From the NCBI GenBank assembly GCA_005281725.1, contig SSBO01000008.1, positions 2,829,680-2,893,679 on the forward strand: a DNA stretch of 64,000 nucleotides. The letters run 5' to 3'. This document shows, one piece after another, positions 1-14,040 of this stretch. The position numbers and the translations under genes are program-made. Source of the DNA: Wuchereria bancrofti. Its lineage: Eukaryota; Nematoda; Chromadorea; Rhabditida; Onchocercidae. Under the pieces are notes generated by a model that ran no database searches, was not told the DNA's origin, and saw nothing but the letters and a program-made list of their open reading frames with translations. Within the stretch, counting starts at the first letter, position 1, and each line of letters opens with the position of its first letter.

Positions 1-3000
1 ACCAGAAATTATCTGATATAATCGTTTCACAATACTTAATGCATTTAATCACCAACAAATTACCACTAAAATTTTTTATGAAACATGAAAACATAGAGGA
101 CGAGAAGTAGTGAAGAAAAGCAATCATTAGTTTCTAATATGTTCACAAAAGAAGTTATAACTCAATTTAGAATAATTAAAAGTAGATGTTAAACAAATTG
201 GCAAATCAAACTTTAGAAAACCAAAAATCTCATAATATTTTTTCATGGCTTTTAAAAAAAGAATTTAGAAAATTTTTAAAATACAAGCTTCCAAATCAAA
301 AAATAACAATTAATTGTTATGAACTTCAAGGAATGCATAATTTGTTTCTGAAAATATTACACTACTAAAAGATATTGAATAGTTCTAACAGCATACAATA
401 ATCTAATTTCTAACGTAGAAAAAAAAAATCAAATAAATTTTGTCTTTCATTCATATAAACTTCCCTCCATCAGTACTTTATCATTTTTTATGTATAGAAA
501 GATCATTCTAACGCACAAAAAAAGTATTTTATCATTGAATTGAAACAATTCTCAGTTGAACAATAGACAAAATTTTCTAATGCACCAATTTTTGATCCAT
601 TTTTGCTGATCAGCAAATTTTAATTTAATTTCATTTATGGAATAATAAAAGAAAAATGAAAGATATCCAATTCACTATTCAACTATTCAAATAAAATAAA
701 TGACTGGCAAAAAAAAAAATCCGATTACCTGAATTGGAAATGAGAACATCAATTTATATGTAAAGTATTTTTTCCAAAAGATTTGGAAAATGCATAAAAA
801 TTCCTAAAAGACTAAAATTTGTTAAGAGAATAATTTATAATTTGGAAACGAGAAATAAATTCGGATGTCGATCGAGTGAACAAATATAAAAATCACAACT
901 CCTTTTTGATTTTTAAACATACGTAAAAATTCAAATGTTTTTAATGCAGCGACATACTAAAACTAATTTATGATTTGAACAAAGAAATTAAAATAATGGA
1001 AAATAGAAAGGATCGATGCCGTCTTCTTTATTAAGACAAAATTGAGCAGCAAATAATTCAAAATTTATGTTGTTTTTGATATTACTAAGATCCGATGTCT
1101 TAATAATGCTAAAGTTTTTTCATATAAGAAAATCACCAACTACCAAATTTGGTTTTAGATATTACCAGTTAGAAAGTTCAATCAGATAATCTATAAATTT
1201 AAATGTTATTCCTTGTCATCTAATATTAACTTCAACAACATAAAATGTCACCAAAACTATCTTAAAAATTTAGCTATTCTACTATTTGCGCAAAATGATT
1301 TTTTTTTTCTCCGAAATCACAAATTTAATTTGTTAAACAAAATTTTTTTTCGAAAGAAGAAAGAATGGCCGATAACAGCTATCGAAGTAATAATAGTGAA
1401 CGAATAGAATTTCTTACAAACAAAAAATAACATACCAAAGTTTATAAATTATTTTTTTCAGTACTACTTTATCAGGATAAGTATTTATTACTCCTGTATT
1501 GATGACAGTTGAATGCACACAATAAATGCTTCATTGAACAACTGTTCAAATATATGTTAGCCAGTTTAGTCTAATTAACTTTTCAGAGACAAACTTTCTT
1601 TTCTACTAATTTATTTCTTCCGCTATCAATTACTCCTACTCTTACAATTTACTCATCAAAGGAAAGCCAAGCTAATAAATAATATTTTAATCATTATCGA
1701 TACTATCATCAATAATTTAACTTCAAAAAAAAAAAAATGGATCACAAAAATATAGGATTGTTCATAATCTTCAGACAATTTACCAGTGTGGAGGTAAATA
1801 TCTAATTATCTAATTAAAGAGAAAAAAAAACATTTGTTACTGTCGTCCCTCTAATTGATATTAAATTAAAAATAGTGGTCACTGATACTACTAGTACTAC
1901 TAATACTACGATTAATAGTATATCTATCATTATTATTTTAAGTGCTACCAATATTTCACGATTGCAATTTGATGAGGAGGACGATGACCGTACAAATTAT
2001 TGTCGGTCAGTTCAAATATATAGAACAAACATTTTGCTACTAGTCCTCGATAATTAATCATAAACTGTGCCATGAAGGCTTTAAAATGATGTATCAAACA
2101 AAATAGGAGAAGTAGAGTGAGAAGAGATTGTTATCAGTGAGAAAAGATGAATGATAAATCCGGCCGAATCGATCTTTTTCTAATTGTGATCCAAATAAAC
2201 AAAAGCTATATTGTGTTATTAACCATTATTTTATTATGAGTAAGCTACGAGCTGATTGATTTTAATTTGCTAATTGAATTTAATTTTAGGAAGAAAAAAC
2301 CGAAAAAAAATTGCGGAAAAATACAAAAAAAAAGGAAGAAAATTTTAAATTGAGAAGTGATATTCCCCTAAGAGACTTTTAGCGCACTATCTTCACTACA
2401 TTCAAGAACTTTTTTTTTTCTATCGTTACGAATATATATATAAAAAAAAAAGCATTTCCATTGTTCTGAAAAGATTCTCTTCCTTTATTCCAAAAAAAAA
2501 AAAAGAAAAGCAACATGTTTCTTTTTCTGAGAAGCATTTTTCCATAAAAAAGCTTTTATGTTTCAAAAAAGAAAAACAAATTTAACCCTTTTTTTTTTTG
2601 CAGCAAAGAAAACTTTTTGCTATTCCTTCATATTGATTTTATTATAAAAGCTTTTCCTCTTTTCGAGAAAAAAAAAAGAGAAAAAATTAGCTAACATATG
2701 AAAGTAAGGCTGACATAAATATGACACATTTATATTTCAAATCTTGTCTTCGACTTACTTCACTGTCTATTCTGTGATTTGCATCATTCAGTTATTCTTG
2801 CTTTCGTCAATTGCTTTTCAAAATTTCAACAAAAAAAAAAAAAAAAACAGGATTCCATCAGAAACAAAATTTTTCAGCTGGCATTTTTAAGCAGTCAAAC
2901 ATATGGTAAATAATAAAACAGTAAACAGCTGGTAGATTTGAGATGAACATCTCGTGTAAAAGTTTCAACAACTTGATATCTGGGTAAAAAGTTTGGTAAA

Positions 3001-6000
3001 ATTGTCAAATAAATCTAAAATAAATATGCTAACAAAAAAAATGATTTCATTTAGTACAGTCTAAATTTACAATCTAACTATAATGATTATTTAAATTCAG
3101 TTAGACTGTTTGCTTTTAGCAAATAACACAATCACCAAATGATTCCCACTTTTTTGCTTAGATATGTTCAATCACTGTGTATAGATGCATAACTAAATTA
3201 TAATAAATTAATCTTACTTCATATATATATATATATAACATATAATTATATAATTCAGAAGTTGCCTACAAGAAAAGGTATAAAAATTAGCAATTAAATA
3301 AACTGAAATTTCACTAAGCTGAAAAGATTTATTTCTTGTCAACAACAAAAAAAAAAAAAAATAGAAAGGAGACAATTACAGGATATGTGAAATTATTAGT
3401 TTTCATCTTGCTTTGCAAAATTGAACTTATTCATCAATTTTTTAACATGGTCAAACTTAAGTCACTAACATTTTGATGAAAAGAGGGAAGATCAAATGGT
3501 CTAAATCAGATTAATTATTTCTTTCTCTTTATTTTTACTTACTGTAATCATTAACAATTTTCACTTCTTGTATTTATAAAGTTTAAGCATTTATTATAGC
3601 TGACTATATTATTAAAGCTTTAAAGAAGACAAAGGATGAAACTAGTTTTGAAACATATGCGCTGTAATCTTCATTCTTCTTCATCAAAGCTAAAGATGAC
3701 TGATGTCAAATGAGAAAGATTTTGATGTATCAAAGAAGCGAAGAAGAAGAAGCAGTAAACCAGATCTAATAAAAAGTAGTAAAACCATTTGTTGATTGAT
3801 AAATTTGTGAATATCTAACCCGAATTGAGTATATCGCAATAAATTGTTTTAATTGAAAGCATTGTGAAATTGGCATTTTGGAAAATTATTTAACAACAAA
3901 ATTTGCTAGCTAAGTGATAAGAAAATCTATTTTAGCAAATCAGGAAATGATAAGGGAAGCAATCGTATATGGCAATCAAGTGTTTGTATCTATCTGAAAA
4001 GTTGAATCATGAAAGCACTTCATTTCTAAACCTTTCTCATCCTTTCTAGTACAAGTAAGAAATATGTAGATAATTCTACAAGTTCGTTTAACACATTTAG
4101 ACTATTTTATTATCTAAGCTTGCAAAAAGAAAATGCTTGTAAAAAGAAAATTTAACAAATTGAATTCTAACTTGAAGGCACAAAAAACTTAGATTGATGC
4201 ACAAAAATAGTTTCGACAAATTTTTTGCCGTTAAAATTTGAGTTATAATGGGATCATTTCTTATCAGCTAGAAAACTACTAATCGTTAATTAATCATTTA
4301 ACAGTTTCGAAGAGCTAAAAATAAAAATAATAATAGAAATAGTATCAATAACTATTTAACAAGATCTCAAAAAAAAAAAAAAAAAAAAACAAAGGAAATT
4401 TGGTAAGAAGAATCAAATAATATTCAAAATTTCATACCAATACAGTGCAAAAGATAATTTATTGTCGATAAATTGGACGAGTAAACTAATCATTAAAACT
4501 TGCATCATTTCACTATTAGAAATGTTTAAATTTAAACCAATAATTAATCGTTTTTTTTTTCATTTCTAATTTTTACTTTATCCAATTAAATATCACTCTG
4601 TGTATGTGTTAATTCCATCAAAATAACAACTGAAAAAAGACGAAAAAAGTAATGAAAAGAAAGAAAAAAGTTATTTGATAATAAAAATTATGCACGAAAA
4701 TGAGACCTCCGAACTACTATCATGTCGAATCTGAATTTTAGATACATTATGATTTAAATTTCGTAATACGGTCCCTCTGATACGTTACGTCACGAGATGA
4801 TGGTACTGTAATTATTTGGTAAGTATTATTTGCGCTGCTAGAAAGCAGTGAATTTTGCACGACTCTAACAGAGTTCTTCTCTAATTGTCTTTAGTTTTTT
4901 CTGTTCCTATCACGTAACACGTACGTGATGATGAGTTGATCGTATGAAATGCGGTGCTGATAACAGTGAGGAACTAGTGTGTATACACGTGTGAAAAAAA
5001 AAAAGGAAAACGCCAAAACATTTTCGAAATTTTTTTTTCTTGAATATTGTTTTAGCCGTCAAATTTTTTCACTGTTTTTACTGTGAAAAGAAAAAAAAGA
5101 CATTTTTCGGATTTTTTAAATTTCAAATCTTTCACATTCCTTGCCAGATAAACACTTGAGATTTGTTGATTACTTTTGGATATACATGACGTAGTTTTAT
5201 ATAATAGCTTTATATAACTTATGCTCATTAAATGTAAGAAAATTATATTTTATACATTGATTTAGACGTTTAGATATAGCACACAGTTACTAATGTTAAA
5301 GAGAGAAAATGAAATTAAGCGGAAAAAAGGACACATTTCCACTTCATCAAAGATATGACTTCATTTATATTGCTTAGTAAATGGAACTTTTCCTAGATGA
5401 TAATGAATATAGGGAATGAATCAGATAGAATTAGACTAGCAGTTAATCTAAAGCAGTTAGTCTGGCGTAGTTATATTTCATATATGATTGATCACATCTC
5501 AAAATTTTTATGTATGATATATAAAACAATAGATTTATGAAAGCGAAAAAAAAATAACAAAGAGGACATCTTAAAACACATTTAGACATATAATCCTTCT
5601 GAATAGCTTCGTCAATTGGATCTCTCTTCTATTTTCTCTGAAATGTCATTTAGCAAGAAAGTAGCGCAAGCGTCTTCATAATATTTTTCTTAAAATTTCA
5701 TATTTCAGGAATTTGAAAAAAAAAAAAAGCATCATTAGAAAAGCAGTAACAAGTAGTAAAAGTGATTATGATTATGTTTTGAACAGATGGTTTAAAATTT
5801 TGAAGCTTTTTGAACACCTGCGGCAATAATGAGGTGATCTGATTGGTTCTTGTGAATCCATCATCATGGTATTCAGTGATAACGATGCTGGCGAGAGATA
5901 TTTGAAGTACACATTTAGTTCATTGTGCTTCTCCTCTGAGACTTATTTGCTCTTACTATGTTTGTGTGTTTCGACCATGTTTTCGCTTCTCAACCAAAAT

Positions 6001-6174
6001 TCGACTTTCTCATAGTGATTTTCTTAAAACCTAAGTCAAATTTTGTTTCTTGAAATCCTTCTTTTATTTTTAATCAATATTTACCTTAATTTAATTTCTT
6101 TCTGATCTTTTTTTTTTCATTTCTTGGTGATATAATTTGTGTCAACTCGTGTTTTAATTTCTGTTATAAAGAAA
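1..6174. other. AT-rich intergenic region upstream of trehalase
   Basis: I see no convincing coding exon here. The open frames are short and AT-driven, with no splice-linked partners and no recognisable domain. Two stretches are less AT-rich than their surroundings and could be promoter or untranslated exon sequence of the trehalase gene. One is about 4690-5000, which contains several ACGT-type boxes (around 4786-4797 and 4912-4930). The other is about 5800-6010. There is a short AT dinucleotide run at 3221-3237. The function of the boxes is inference only. Confidence 0.5.
3221..3237. repeat. (AT)n microsatellite
   Basis: This is a perfect alternating AT run in intergenic DNA. It has no other visible role. 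Confidence 0.8.
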
Positions 6175-9100
6175 ATGCTTTATTACGTGATCACCTTGTT
6201 AAAGTAAGTTTACGTTTTTGATGATTCTTTTTTTTTTTGGAGTCAACTTGATTATTAACAGCTATAATAAGCGAAATTGTTGAATTACTTGCACAAGAGA
6301 GTGATTAAATCATAAGAAAAGCAAGCCAACTACACAGTACGGAATGAAAGTGTAATGGAGTATTTAAAGTGTTTTACTTTAAATTATTAGGTATTGGATT
6401 CCTTTCTGATCTCATGAAATTGGTCCGATTTCAGTCAAATTTACTGTGATGGGCCAATTTTGAAAGCCGTTCAGGATGCACATTTATATCCGGATTCGAA
6501 GCATTTCGTTGATATGCCTTTAAAATATGATCCAGGTACGAAATATTTTTTCAGAACCTGATCACCTTACTGAAGAAATCTCCAAACTTTTGGAGATATC
6601 AAAAAAGCCTAAGGAAGCTTCATTTATTGTGGAGATCATAACAGTGCTTTGAATTCCTAAAAATCTTTAACATTTGCAATATATTTCCAGAAGTAAATCT
6701 CTAGAATTTATAAAATAAATTCAAGGTTCAGAGATGAAGGATTTCAAAATTTGTGTTTCCTTTAAAATTGTTTTAAGGTTGACGTATGTTGCATTTTTCA
6801 ATTATTTTCACATCTAAATCGTCAATTCTGGCTTGTAACAATTGATAGCATTACATTTTTTTTTGTTTCTTTTTTTTGAAACTCATGCCGGCTTATATTT
6901 GAGTGCACGTTCTTCAAATGTTCTTGTCCTCCATTATTAGATTTCGAAACTGATATCTTCAGAATGTAAAGTTCAATCCATTTGAAATTTTGACGTTTTA
7001 TTATTTAAGTGACAACTCTGAAAGATTTTGGTGATTTCGGCGAAAAATGGAAGAACAAAACGCTTTTGCAAAAATTCGTGGACGAACATTTTGATCCTCC
7101 CGGGTTTGAGCTAATGGAGTGGTACCCGGAAGACTGGATAGCCTTCCCTTCCAGTTTTCTCAAAATTGAGAATTATCACCTGAGAAGATGGGCATTAAAT
7201 TTGCATAGAATATGGAGAGACCTTTGTAGAAGGGTAGGTTTTAATTTGGAAGAGCCCGTAAACGTTTTGCAAAGACAGTGATAAAAAATTTTTAAGCTAA
7301 ATCATTTTTTCTTATTTTTAATAGCAGTGAATTACTTTGCACTCTTTTATCTTCAATTCAAATATCTGAGAGGAAAAGTTAAAGTCGATTTTAAATAATT
7401 TATTCTCAACTGATCATAAAGCGAAAAAAATCTTATAAGCAAGAACTAAATTTTTTTGGTTTCAGTTTTATATAATATAGACAATATTAAATTGCACCAG
7501 GAACTACGACTAAAATCACCTAAACTTTGAACACTTTGAACAGTCAGGGTCATACTAGTGATTTAATTTGGACTTCATTTTTACATAATTTAACTCTGTT
7601 TCATTGTGGTCTTAATTTCATGTAAGGTAAAAGAAGATGTTAGACGGCATCAAGAACTTTATTCTTTGCTTTATGTTCCTCATCCTTTTATTATACCAGG
7701 TGGTCGTTTCCGTGAATTTTACTACTGGTAAGTTCCTTTTTATATTCATAGGTATCACTTATAGTTTAGGGAAGGATGTATCGAGAACCCTCCTGCAACT
7801 TTTGAATTTTTTTGCACAAGCAATCAGAGTAGAGTAGCTATAAGATTCAAACATTATACTTTTGTTATTGTAGTATGAACAGTTTTCTTTGTGGATAGAA
7901 AAATTTCCAGTCAATCAAGCAAACTGTTTTCGTCATATCAGAAATGTTATTTTTAGGGATTCTTTCTGGATAGTGAAAGGCTTACTATTTTCGGAAATGT
8001 ATGAAACAGCAAAAGGAATTGTTCGTAATTTAGCTTATATGGTTGATAAGTGAGTTATCTTTTTCTGACATGTTTTTATTGTTTTAATATGTATTTGAGG
8101 TGATAAGTTTCTTTAACTAGCATTACCTAGTGTATAATAAATGTAAATCAGTAATAATTAGTAAAGCAGTGAAATAATAATTAACGAAATAATAATTAGT
8201 AAATCAATACCTTCAGTCATGGTTTTGTACCGAACGGTGGTCGTGTATATTATTTGGTCAGATCCCAACCACCATTACTCACTCCAATGGTTTATGAGTG
8301 TTATTTAGCCACCGGTGATTTAGACTTTGTGCAAGAGGTTAGTGTATTTCACCACATTTTATATGATCAAGATGTTTACTACAAGTTTTCCCCAACAATT
8401 TTTGATTTTTTTGATGGTTTCCGAAAAATCGAGAACTTCATACCTCAAATCGTAAGACTTTGATATAATATATATGGTTTCATAACTTAATTTTCTAGCA
8501 ATAAAGACTAAAGATAAATTCAGTTTTTCTATGGGGGCCAACTAATTAGAAAATCATATAAGCAGTTCTGCTCCTTCACACACATAAATTATGTCTTTAT
8601 TTGTACATGCTTATAGATTCTTCCGATGCTTGAGAAAGAGTATAATTTTTGGATGTTGCAACGTGCCCAATCATTGTATGATGAAGAACGTGGTGTAAAT
8701 ATTTCATTTTTTCAATATCGTGCAAGTATGAAAACACCACGCCCTGAATCTTACAGGGAAGATTTGGAGTTAGCGAAAGATCTTCATTCGATGGGTTAGT
8801 TTAAAACATTGGCATAAAAATTACCAAATGATATTTCTCGTTTTGTTTTATGTTTAATACTTCTTAACTACATATATTAACATTTGTTATTCATTTCATA
8901 TGTTAACTTATTGTCCGTTATCATTTCAGTCATTTTTTTTTTTTTTTGTTTTATTTTAACCTCTACACTTTATTAGAATAAACAAACAAAATTAACATTT
9001 TTAAATTTCAGCCGAAAAAGAATCGATGTGGTCAAATATAGCTTCAGCAGCCGAAACAGGATGGGATTTCAGTACTCGTTGGTTTGCCCAAAGTGGTCCA

Positions 9101-10955
9101 GAAATGCACCGCATGAAATCAATTCGTACTTGGTCCATTGTACCCGTTGATTTAAATGCTTTCATTTGTATCAATGCCAGAATTATGGCTTCGTTTTATG
9201 AAATCACTGGTATGTTTTTTTTTTCCCTTTATACAATCTTCTTTTTACATTGACTACGCTTTGTTAATAAACGAACGATTTGACTTGAGATAATAAGCAA
9301 AACCATGTCACTATGATTTCTTTAAATAGTAGTCTTTTGTAATCCATTTCAATTACTTCTTCCTTCTTATAATATTAAAAACTGCATACTTTTTAGAGAA
9401 AAGTTTTTCATTATTATTCTCTTCCGATATGTTATAGTATGTACAACAAATTGAAATGAGCATGCATCATCAGTGTGAATTTGATTTTCAGGTAATTTCC
9501 CGAAAGTATTACTGTATCAGTCGCGCTATGAAATGGCAAAATTGGTGATGAAAATTCTTCACTGGAATGAAACTGATGGGATTTGGTATGATTACGATCT
9601 GGAAAAAAAGGTTTCTTTGAAAATAGAGATAATATAAGTTGCAAGTTTAAATAGAGTCACTTTTTGGCATGAGTGAGTGATATCTTTTATATTTTGTTCA
9701 TATTCTTTTTGACTATGGAAAATTTACATTGAGCAAATTATACATTTAAAATACAAAATTTTAGCTTCACTCCAACACATATTATATTTCGAATGCTTTA
9801 CCCTTGTATGCGAAATGTTACGATGATGAGGACGAAATCATTCCACACAGAGCTTACGAGTACTTGAAGGTATGTTTTCTGGGTTTCTGAGTTTTATGAT
9901 ATTTAAAACCATGATAAATTATAATCTGTTCATTTAAATTCCATCTTTATTTTGCATTATATTCTTCTAGCAGCATTTCTGTTTCTATTTGAAAACAGTA
10001 GTTGTAGATACTTCATGCCTATAGACACTTCACGAATTTTTTTTTTTTTTTTTAAATTCTGATTTTAAAAAGTATGCAGAGAGAAGGCGTGTTGAATTTC
10101 ACCAAAGGTTTGCCTACTTCTTTGGCCATGAAAAGCGAACAGCAATGGGATAAGGAAAATGCATGGCCACCAATGGTACATATGGTCATCGAAGGCTTTC
10201 GTACTACGGGTGATCCTGTACTAATGAAGGTTTGTGTTATAGTTTTCGGTGTTGATCATTCTTTTAAAATATTTTCCGAAAATATGTTTACTCTTGTTAG
10301 TTTATTTGGCATTTGATATTTTCTACACTTCATTCCGTTTTGTTGAATTGGAATATTTTATAGGCAGCTGAAGCTATGGCAGCACAATGGTTAAGTGTAA
10401 CATATAAATCTTTTATTCGTACTCATTCAATGTTCGAAAAGTATAACGTTTCGGCAATTTCTGAAGAATGTAGTGCTGGTTCCGGTGGAGAATACGAAGT
10501 GCAAGTTCGTTAAACTTTAAAGTTTAAAAATTGATTTCTATTTTAACCTGGATCAGAGTACAACACTTTCCTTCAGTGTGAAGAAAAGTTCATGTATTTT
10601 TCATATTTAATTTTCAAGTTCCCTACATATAAACCCAGGATGTTCATTTGAACATTACTCAAAAAATTGACCATTACTTAATATTTTAATCGTATACCAT
10701 GTAATTTTGAATCCGAACTCCTGGGCGTTTAATCTGTCAGCAGTTATGCTGTCAGTTGCAAACTCTGATTTTACAAATACCAGACAAATAGAAAGTTTTA
10801 AATTTTTGCAGACTGGATTTGGTTGGACAAACGGTGTTATACTGGATTTGTTGGACAAGTATGGGCAAAGGATGACTTCAGCAGCAGCTATCCGGACACA
10901 TTGGATGTTTTTCGTTACTGTTTTCTTTACTTTGTTAGTATTTTCAACTAATTAA
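6175..10955 (+). CDS. Trehalase (glycoside hydrolase family 37), 13 exons
   Basis: This gene encodes an alpha,alpha-trehalase that hydrolyses trehalose to two glucose molecules. Exons: 6175-6203, 6435-6535, 7010-7233, 7627-7727, 7957-8049, 8217-8337, 8617-8794, 9012-9209, 9492-9610, 9765-9869, 10080-10229, 10364-10504 and 10812-10955. The phases all close and give 567 aa, a normal length for an animal trehalase. Signature 1, PGGRFREFYYWDSFW, lies at about residues 142-156; signature 2, QWDKENAWPP, at about 445-454. By family alignment from memory, the general acid is Asp301 in GWDFSTRW and the base is Glu498 in FEKYN. The conserved GFGWTNGV follows near the C terminus. The N terminus (MLYYVITLLNQIYC) is a short hydrophobic signal. 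The C terminus ends in a hydrophobic tail (FFVTVFFTLLVF) after SAAA, which suggests a GPI-anchor signal like that of other animal trehalases. A further upstream exon is possible because the signal is short. The donor at 10505 (GTTCGT) is weak. Confidence 0.95.
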
Positions 10956-13229
10956 AAGTTTTGTTCCAGCTCCTTTAAAAATTCCAATAACTAGTATCTA
11001 TATTGAAATATTATATTTCTTTGATAATTATGGTAATTTGTATTTAAGCAAACCTGTGATTATGTGTTTGCTTTCTGTCATGTATATTCTTAATAAGTTC
11101 TTCCGTTTTCTTTTATCCAGATGTCATGCTTATCATGGCAGGCCTTCAAGTTTAACACTTGTTTTTATCTTCTCTCTTATTGTGACTTATTCATCGCTTT
11201 CAACAAATACTTTTGTATGTTCTACTTTTGTAGTAAATTCACAGATAAGTGATTCTGAAATTTCAATTCATGTGATTTTTAATTTTAGTATATGTAATTG
11301 ACGGTGATTAGACAGTGTTAGTTGTGACAATTTTTTGTGGATACAATGCATTGGTGCCTTTAAATCAGTTCTTTTAGTTTTATTTAATCATTTTTCGATG
11401 TAAATAGATTGTAGAGTATTTTTTCTTGTGATATTAGTCATATTGCCCATATCATTTAAATGACATACTTTTATTTAATATAGTTATAATAAATCGTATT
11501 GGTTGTGCCAAGAAATTTGCCAAACTGTTTCACGAATTAAACTGATTAGTACTTTTTATGTTAGATAAGAATGTTAAAATGTCTAGCTTTCTCCTTTATA
11601 TTTCTCGTATTTATCAATCACTGATAAATTCAGCATTAACATGTATTAACTTTTCCTCTAAATTTCGCTAGGTGAAAATTGAAACTTGATTTTTTATTTT
11701 TTTTTAAAACTATTAATCACTTTCCTAAGCCAATTTAATGTTTTACTCAAAAAAAAAAGTTTCATACACATTTATTAGTATGGGAAAAAGTCATCATTAC
11801 TAATTCGATAATTCAGCAAACAGTACCTAACTTATTATGATTGCTAGAAAAAAAAAATGCTAATAAAGTAGTTGCGACAGGTTGCTAATTTACCGTATAT
11901 TTGCTGCCTCCAACGATCTTTTTAATGACGAAAGCATTGAGTGTTGTTGAAGCTTAATTTTGATATGCAAACAAATTGCTATGATTACGGTCATTTCATT
12001 GCAAAATTGCTCTTAGCATTTCAAAAAAAAAGAAGAGACAATTCATCATTCATTATCATTTGTTTGTTTGTTTATTTTGATCATTTCATCACGACAAATC
12101 AAAGAAATGTTGGATAGTAATGTGAAGTGTTTGTTTTTATAGTATATATTGATGGAAGCTTATCACTTCACTACCCAATGAAAGAGATCCGGAAAAATAT
12201 AGCGAATATTCGTTATATTCATTGTTTTATGGTATACCTATCAGGTAGAAAAATTAAAAACTGTTTTAATTAGGAATTTATTACCAAAAATATAATAATT
12301 GAGAAATGAATAGAGTTTATTTACAGAAGGAAAAATTAAAAAATTAAGGACTAATTAGATTTAATGATAAGAAAGAATTTTATCATTGAATTAATTACTT
12401 TAAACTACTTTTACATTATATCGGTAATATAATTGTTGAAAATTGGAGGAAAAAAAAATGATTGATATATTTTTCCAAAGTTTCATTTTCTTCGAATTCA
12501 AATTACAGCAAATGTTGAATTTATTCCAATTAATAAACATATTCGATAGATTAGTTTTTATCAAAGTTAATTCGCTAAAATCTTTTTTCCTCAGCAAAAA
12601 AAAAAAAAAAAAACAATATTTGAAGATTGATCAATTTTAAATGAAATGAAACATTGAATTTCGTCGTCTTATTTCAAACAATTCAATATAAGAGCATTGA
12701 TCTAAATATCGCAAGAGTATAACTCTGATCCACTTTACCATTTACTAAATTTCCCAGAATTCCAGTCATTCTTTCTTATACATAGAAATTTCTCGCAATA
12801 AATCGATTAGCTGAACTTTATTGATTTTCTCAAATACCTATTACTTCTCCTACCTGGCTGGCATTTCTGTTAGCCATAAAATTGAATCATATAATTTGGA
12901 AAATATCATAGCGCCTCAAATAAAAATAATATAAAAAAATTGATGATATAACTGATAAAGTGATGAAAATTATCTTGTTCGAGTTAGTTTCCAAAATTTT
13001 TAGTTTTGGTTTAGAAATAATTAAAGAAATTGATAATGTTTGTTTGAAAATATTTCGTGCGTAGAAGATTATTTATGTGTATATTATTTGTATATTATTT
13101 TTATATGCTTTTTTTTTTTTTTTGTATGAAACTCATTTTGTTTAAAAATTTGTATTCATTTCATGCATAATTTTACAATGAAACATATCAAAATTAAAGA
13201 AATTGTTGAATAATTCGATTAAATTCCTA
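10956..13229. other. Convergent intergenic region: trehalase 3' side and ShKT gene 3' side
   Basis: This region lies between two converging genes. An open frame at 11038-11301 has no partner exons and is read as 3' UTR. A plausible polyadenylation signal (AATAAA) for the trehalase lies at about 11488. The overlapping frames at 12400-12640 on both strands are poly(A)/poly(T)-rich and are not called as genes. Confidence 0.5.
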
Positions 13230-14040
13230 TCATTCTTCAAAAGTTGGACGATTTCTTCCGCTATCGGTATCGATATCTATGTCAACGTCACAAAGATCGC
13301 ATGTTTTCTGGCAAAATATAGCATCTGTTTCGAAAACAGTTTCAGGTGAACATTTACCTTCCAGTTTAATTTTAGTACAGTTTACATCTCCCACTTCCTC
13401 GTCTACGCATTCTAAAAAAGATTTATAAAATTATATTTTTGTATTAAAATATAAAAAGCATAGATATGTGTAGCATTAAATGAGGAATGATTGTTTTAGA
13501 AGTTTATACAATCCATATAGTTTGAAGTAAATTCGAATTGTTACTGAACTAAAAACTAAAAGATGAAAAATTGTCAAATAATGAGCAAATTTAAATATTT
13601 CAATGTTGTACGATGACCAATTTCCCTTAAAGTATTTTCAATAAATATTTTTATGAATTCATTTTTATGAAATAATAAACAAGTAGCAAAAGTAGTTGGA
13701 ACTATTTTAATAATCATTCTAATTCTATTTCATCAACTTTTGTCAACTGATAATGACACAAATCATTAGTACTTCTGCGACAAGTTGCAATCTCATTTCA
13801 CAATGCAATATAGAAGCATTCCCAAAATTAATGAAAATTAATGAAATGAGCAAAGCAATAATGAATTAGCATCTTTTATTAAAAAAGAAACACACCAATG
13901 TGCTTCATTTCACTACCATTTTTAATGTAAATTACTGTAAGATACTGTAAAAACCTTTTACCGTAATCATCTTCAAAGGCTTCTCCTTTGCCAACGATAA
14001 GAACAATGTATGCTAGAACGACAGTAAACGTAGAGAACAT
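13230..14040 (-). CDS. Small secreted ShKT-domain protein, 2 exons
   Basis: Exon 1 is 14040-13962 and exon 2 is 13411-13230; the junction is phase 1 and yields 86 aa. Residues 1 to about 21 form a clear signal peptide (MFSTFTVVLAYIVLIVGKGEA). The mature part carries six cysteines spaced C-x9-C-x8-C-x12-C-x3-C-x2-C and ends the domain with CQKTCDLC, which is the ShKT (SXC) signature KTCxxC. An acidic tail (DVDIDIDTDS) follows. ShKT domains are abundant in secreted nematode proteins and bind or block potassium channels in some members; here the function is unknown. I do not see the Lys-Tyr pair used by channel-blocking members, so channel activity should not be assumed. The gene converges on the trehalase gene. 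Confidence 0.85.

Noticed and set aside
11038..11301. 87-codon + strand frame with hydrophobic stretches
   Set aside because: It lies just after the trehalase stop, has no splice partners and no domain, and is best read as 3' UTR.
12400..12640. Overlapping 65-codon frames on both strands
   Set aside because: They are built from poly(A)/poly(T) tracts between converging genes.
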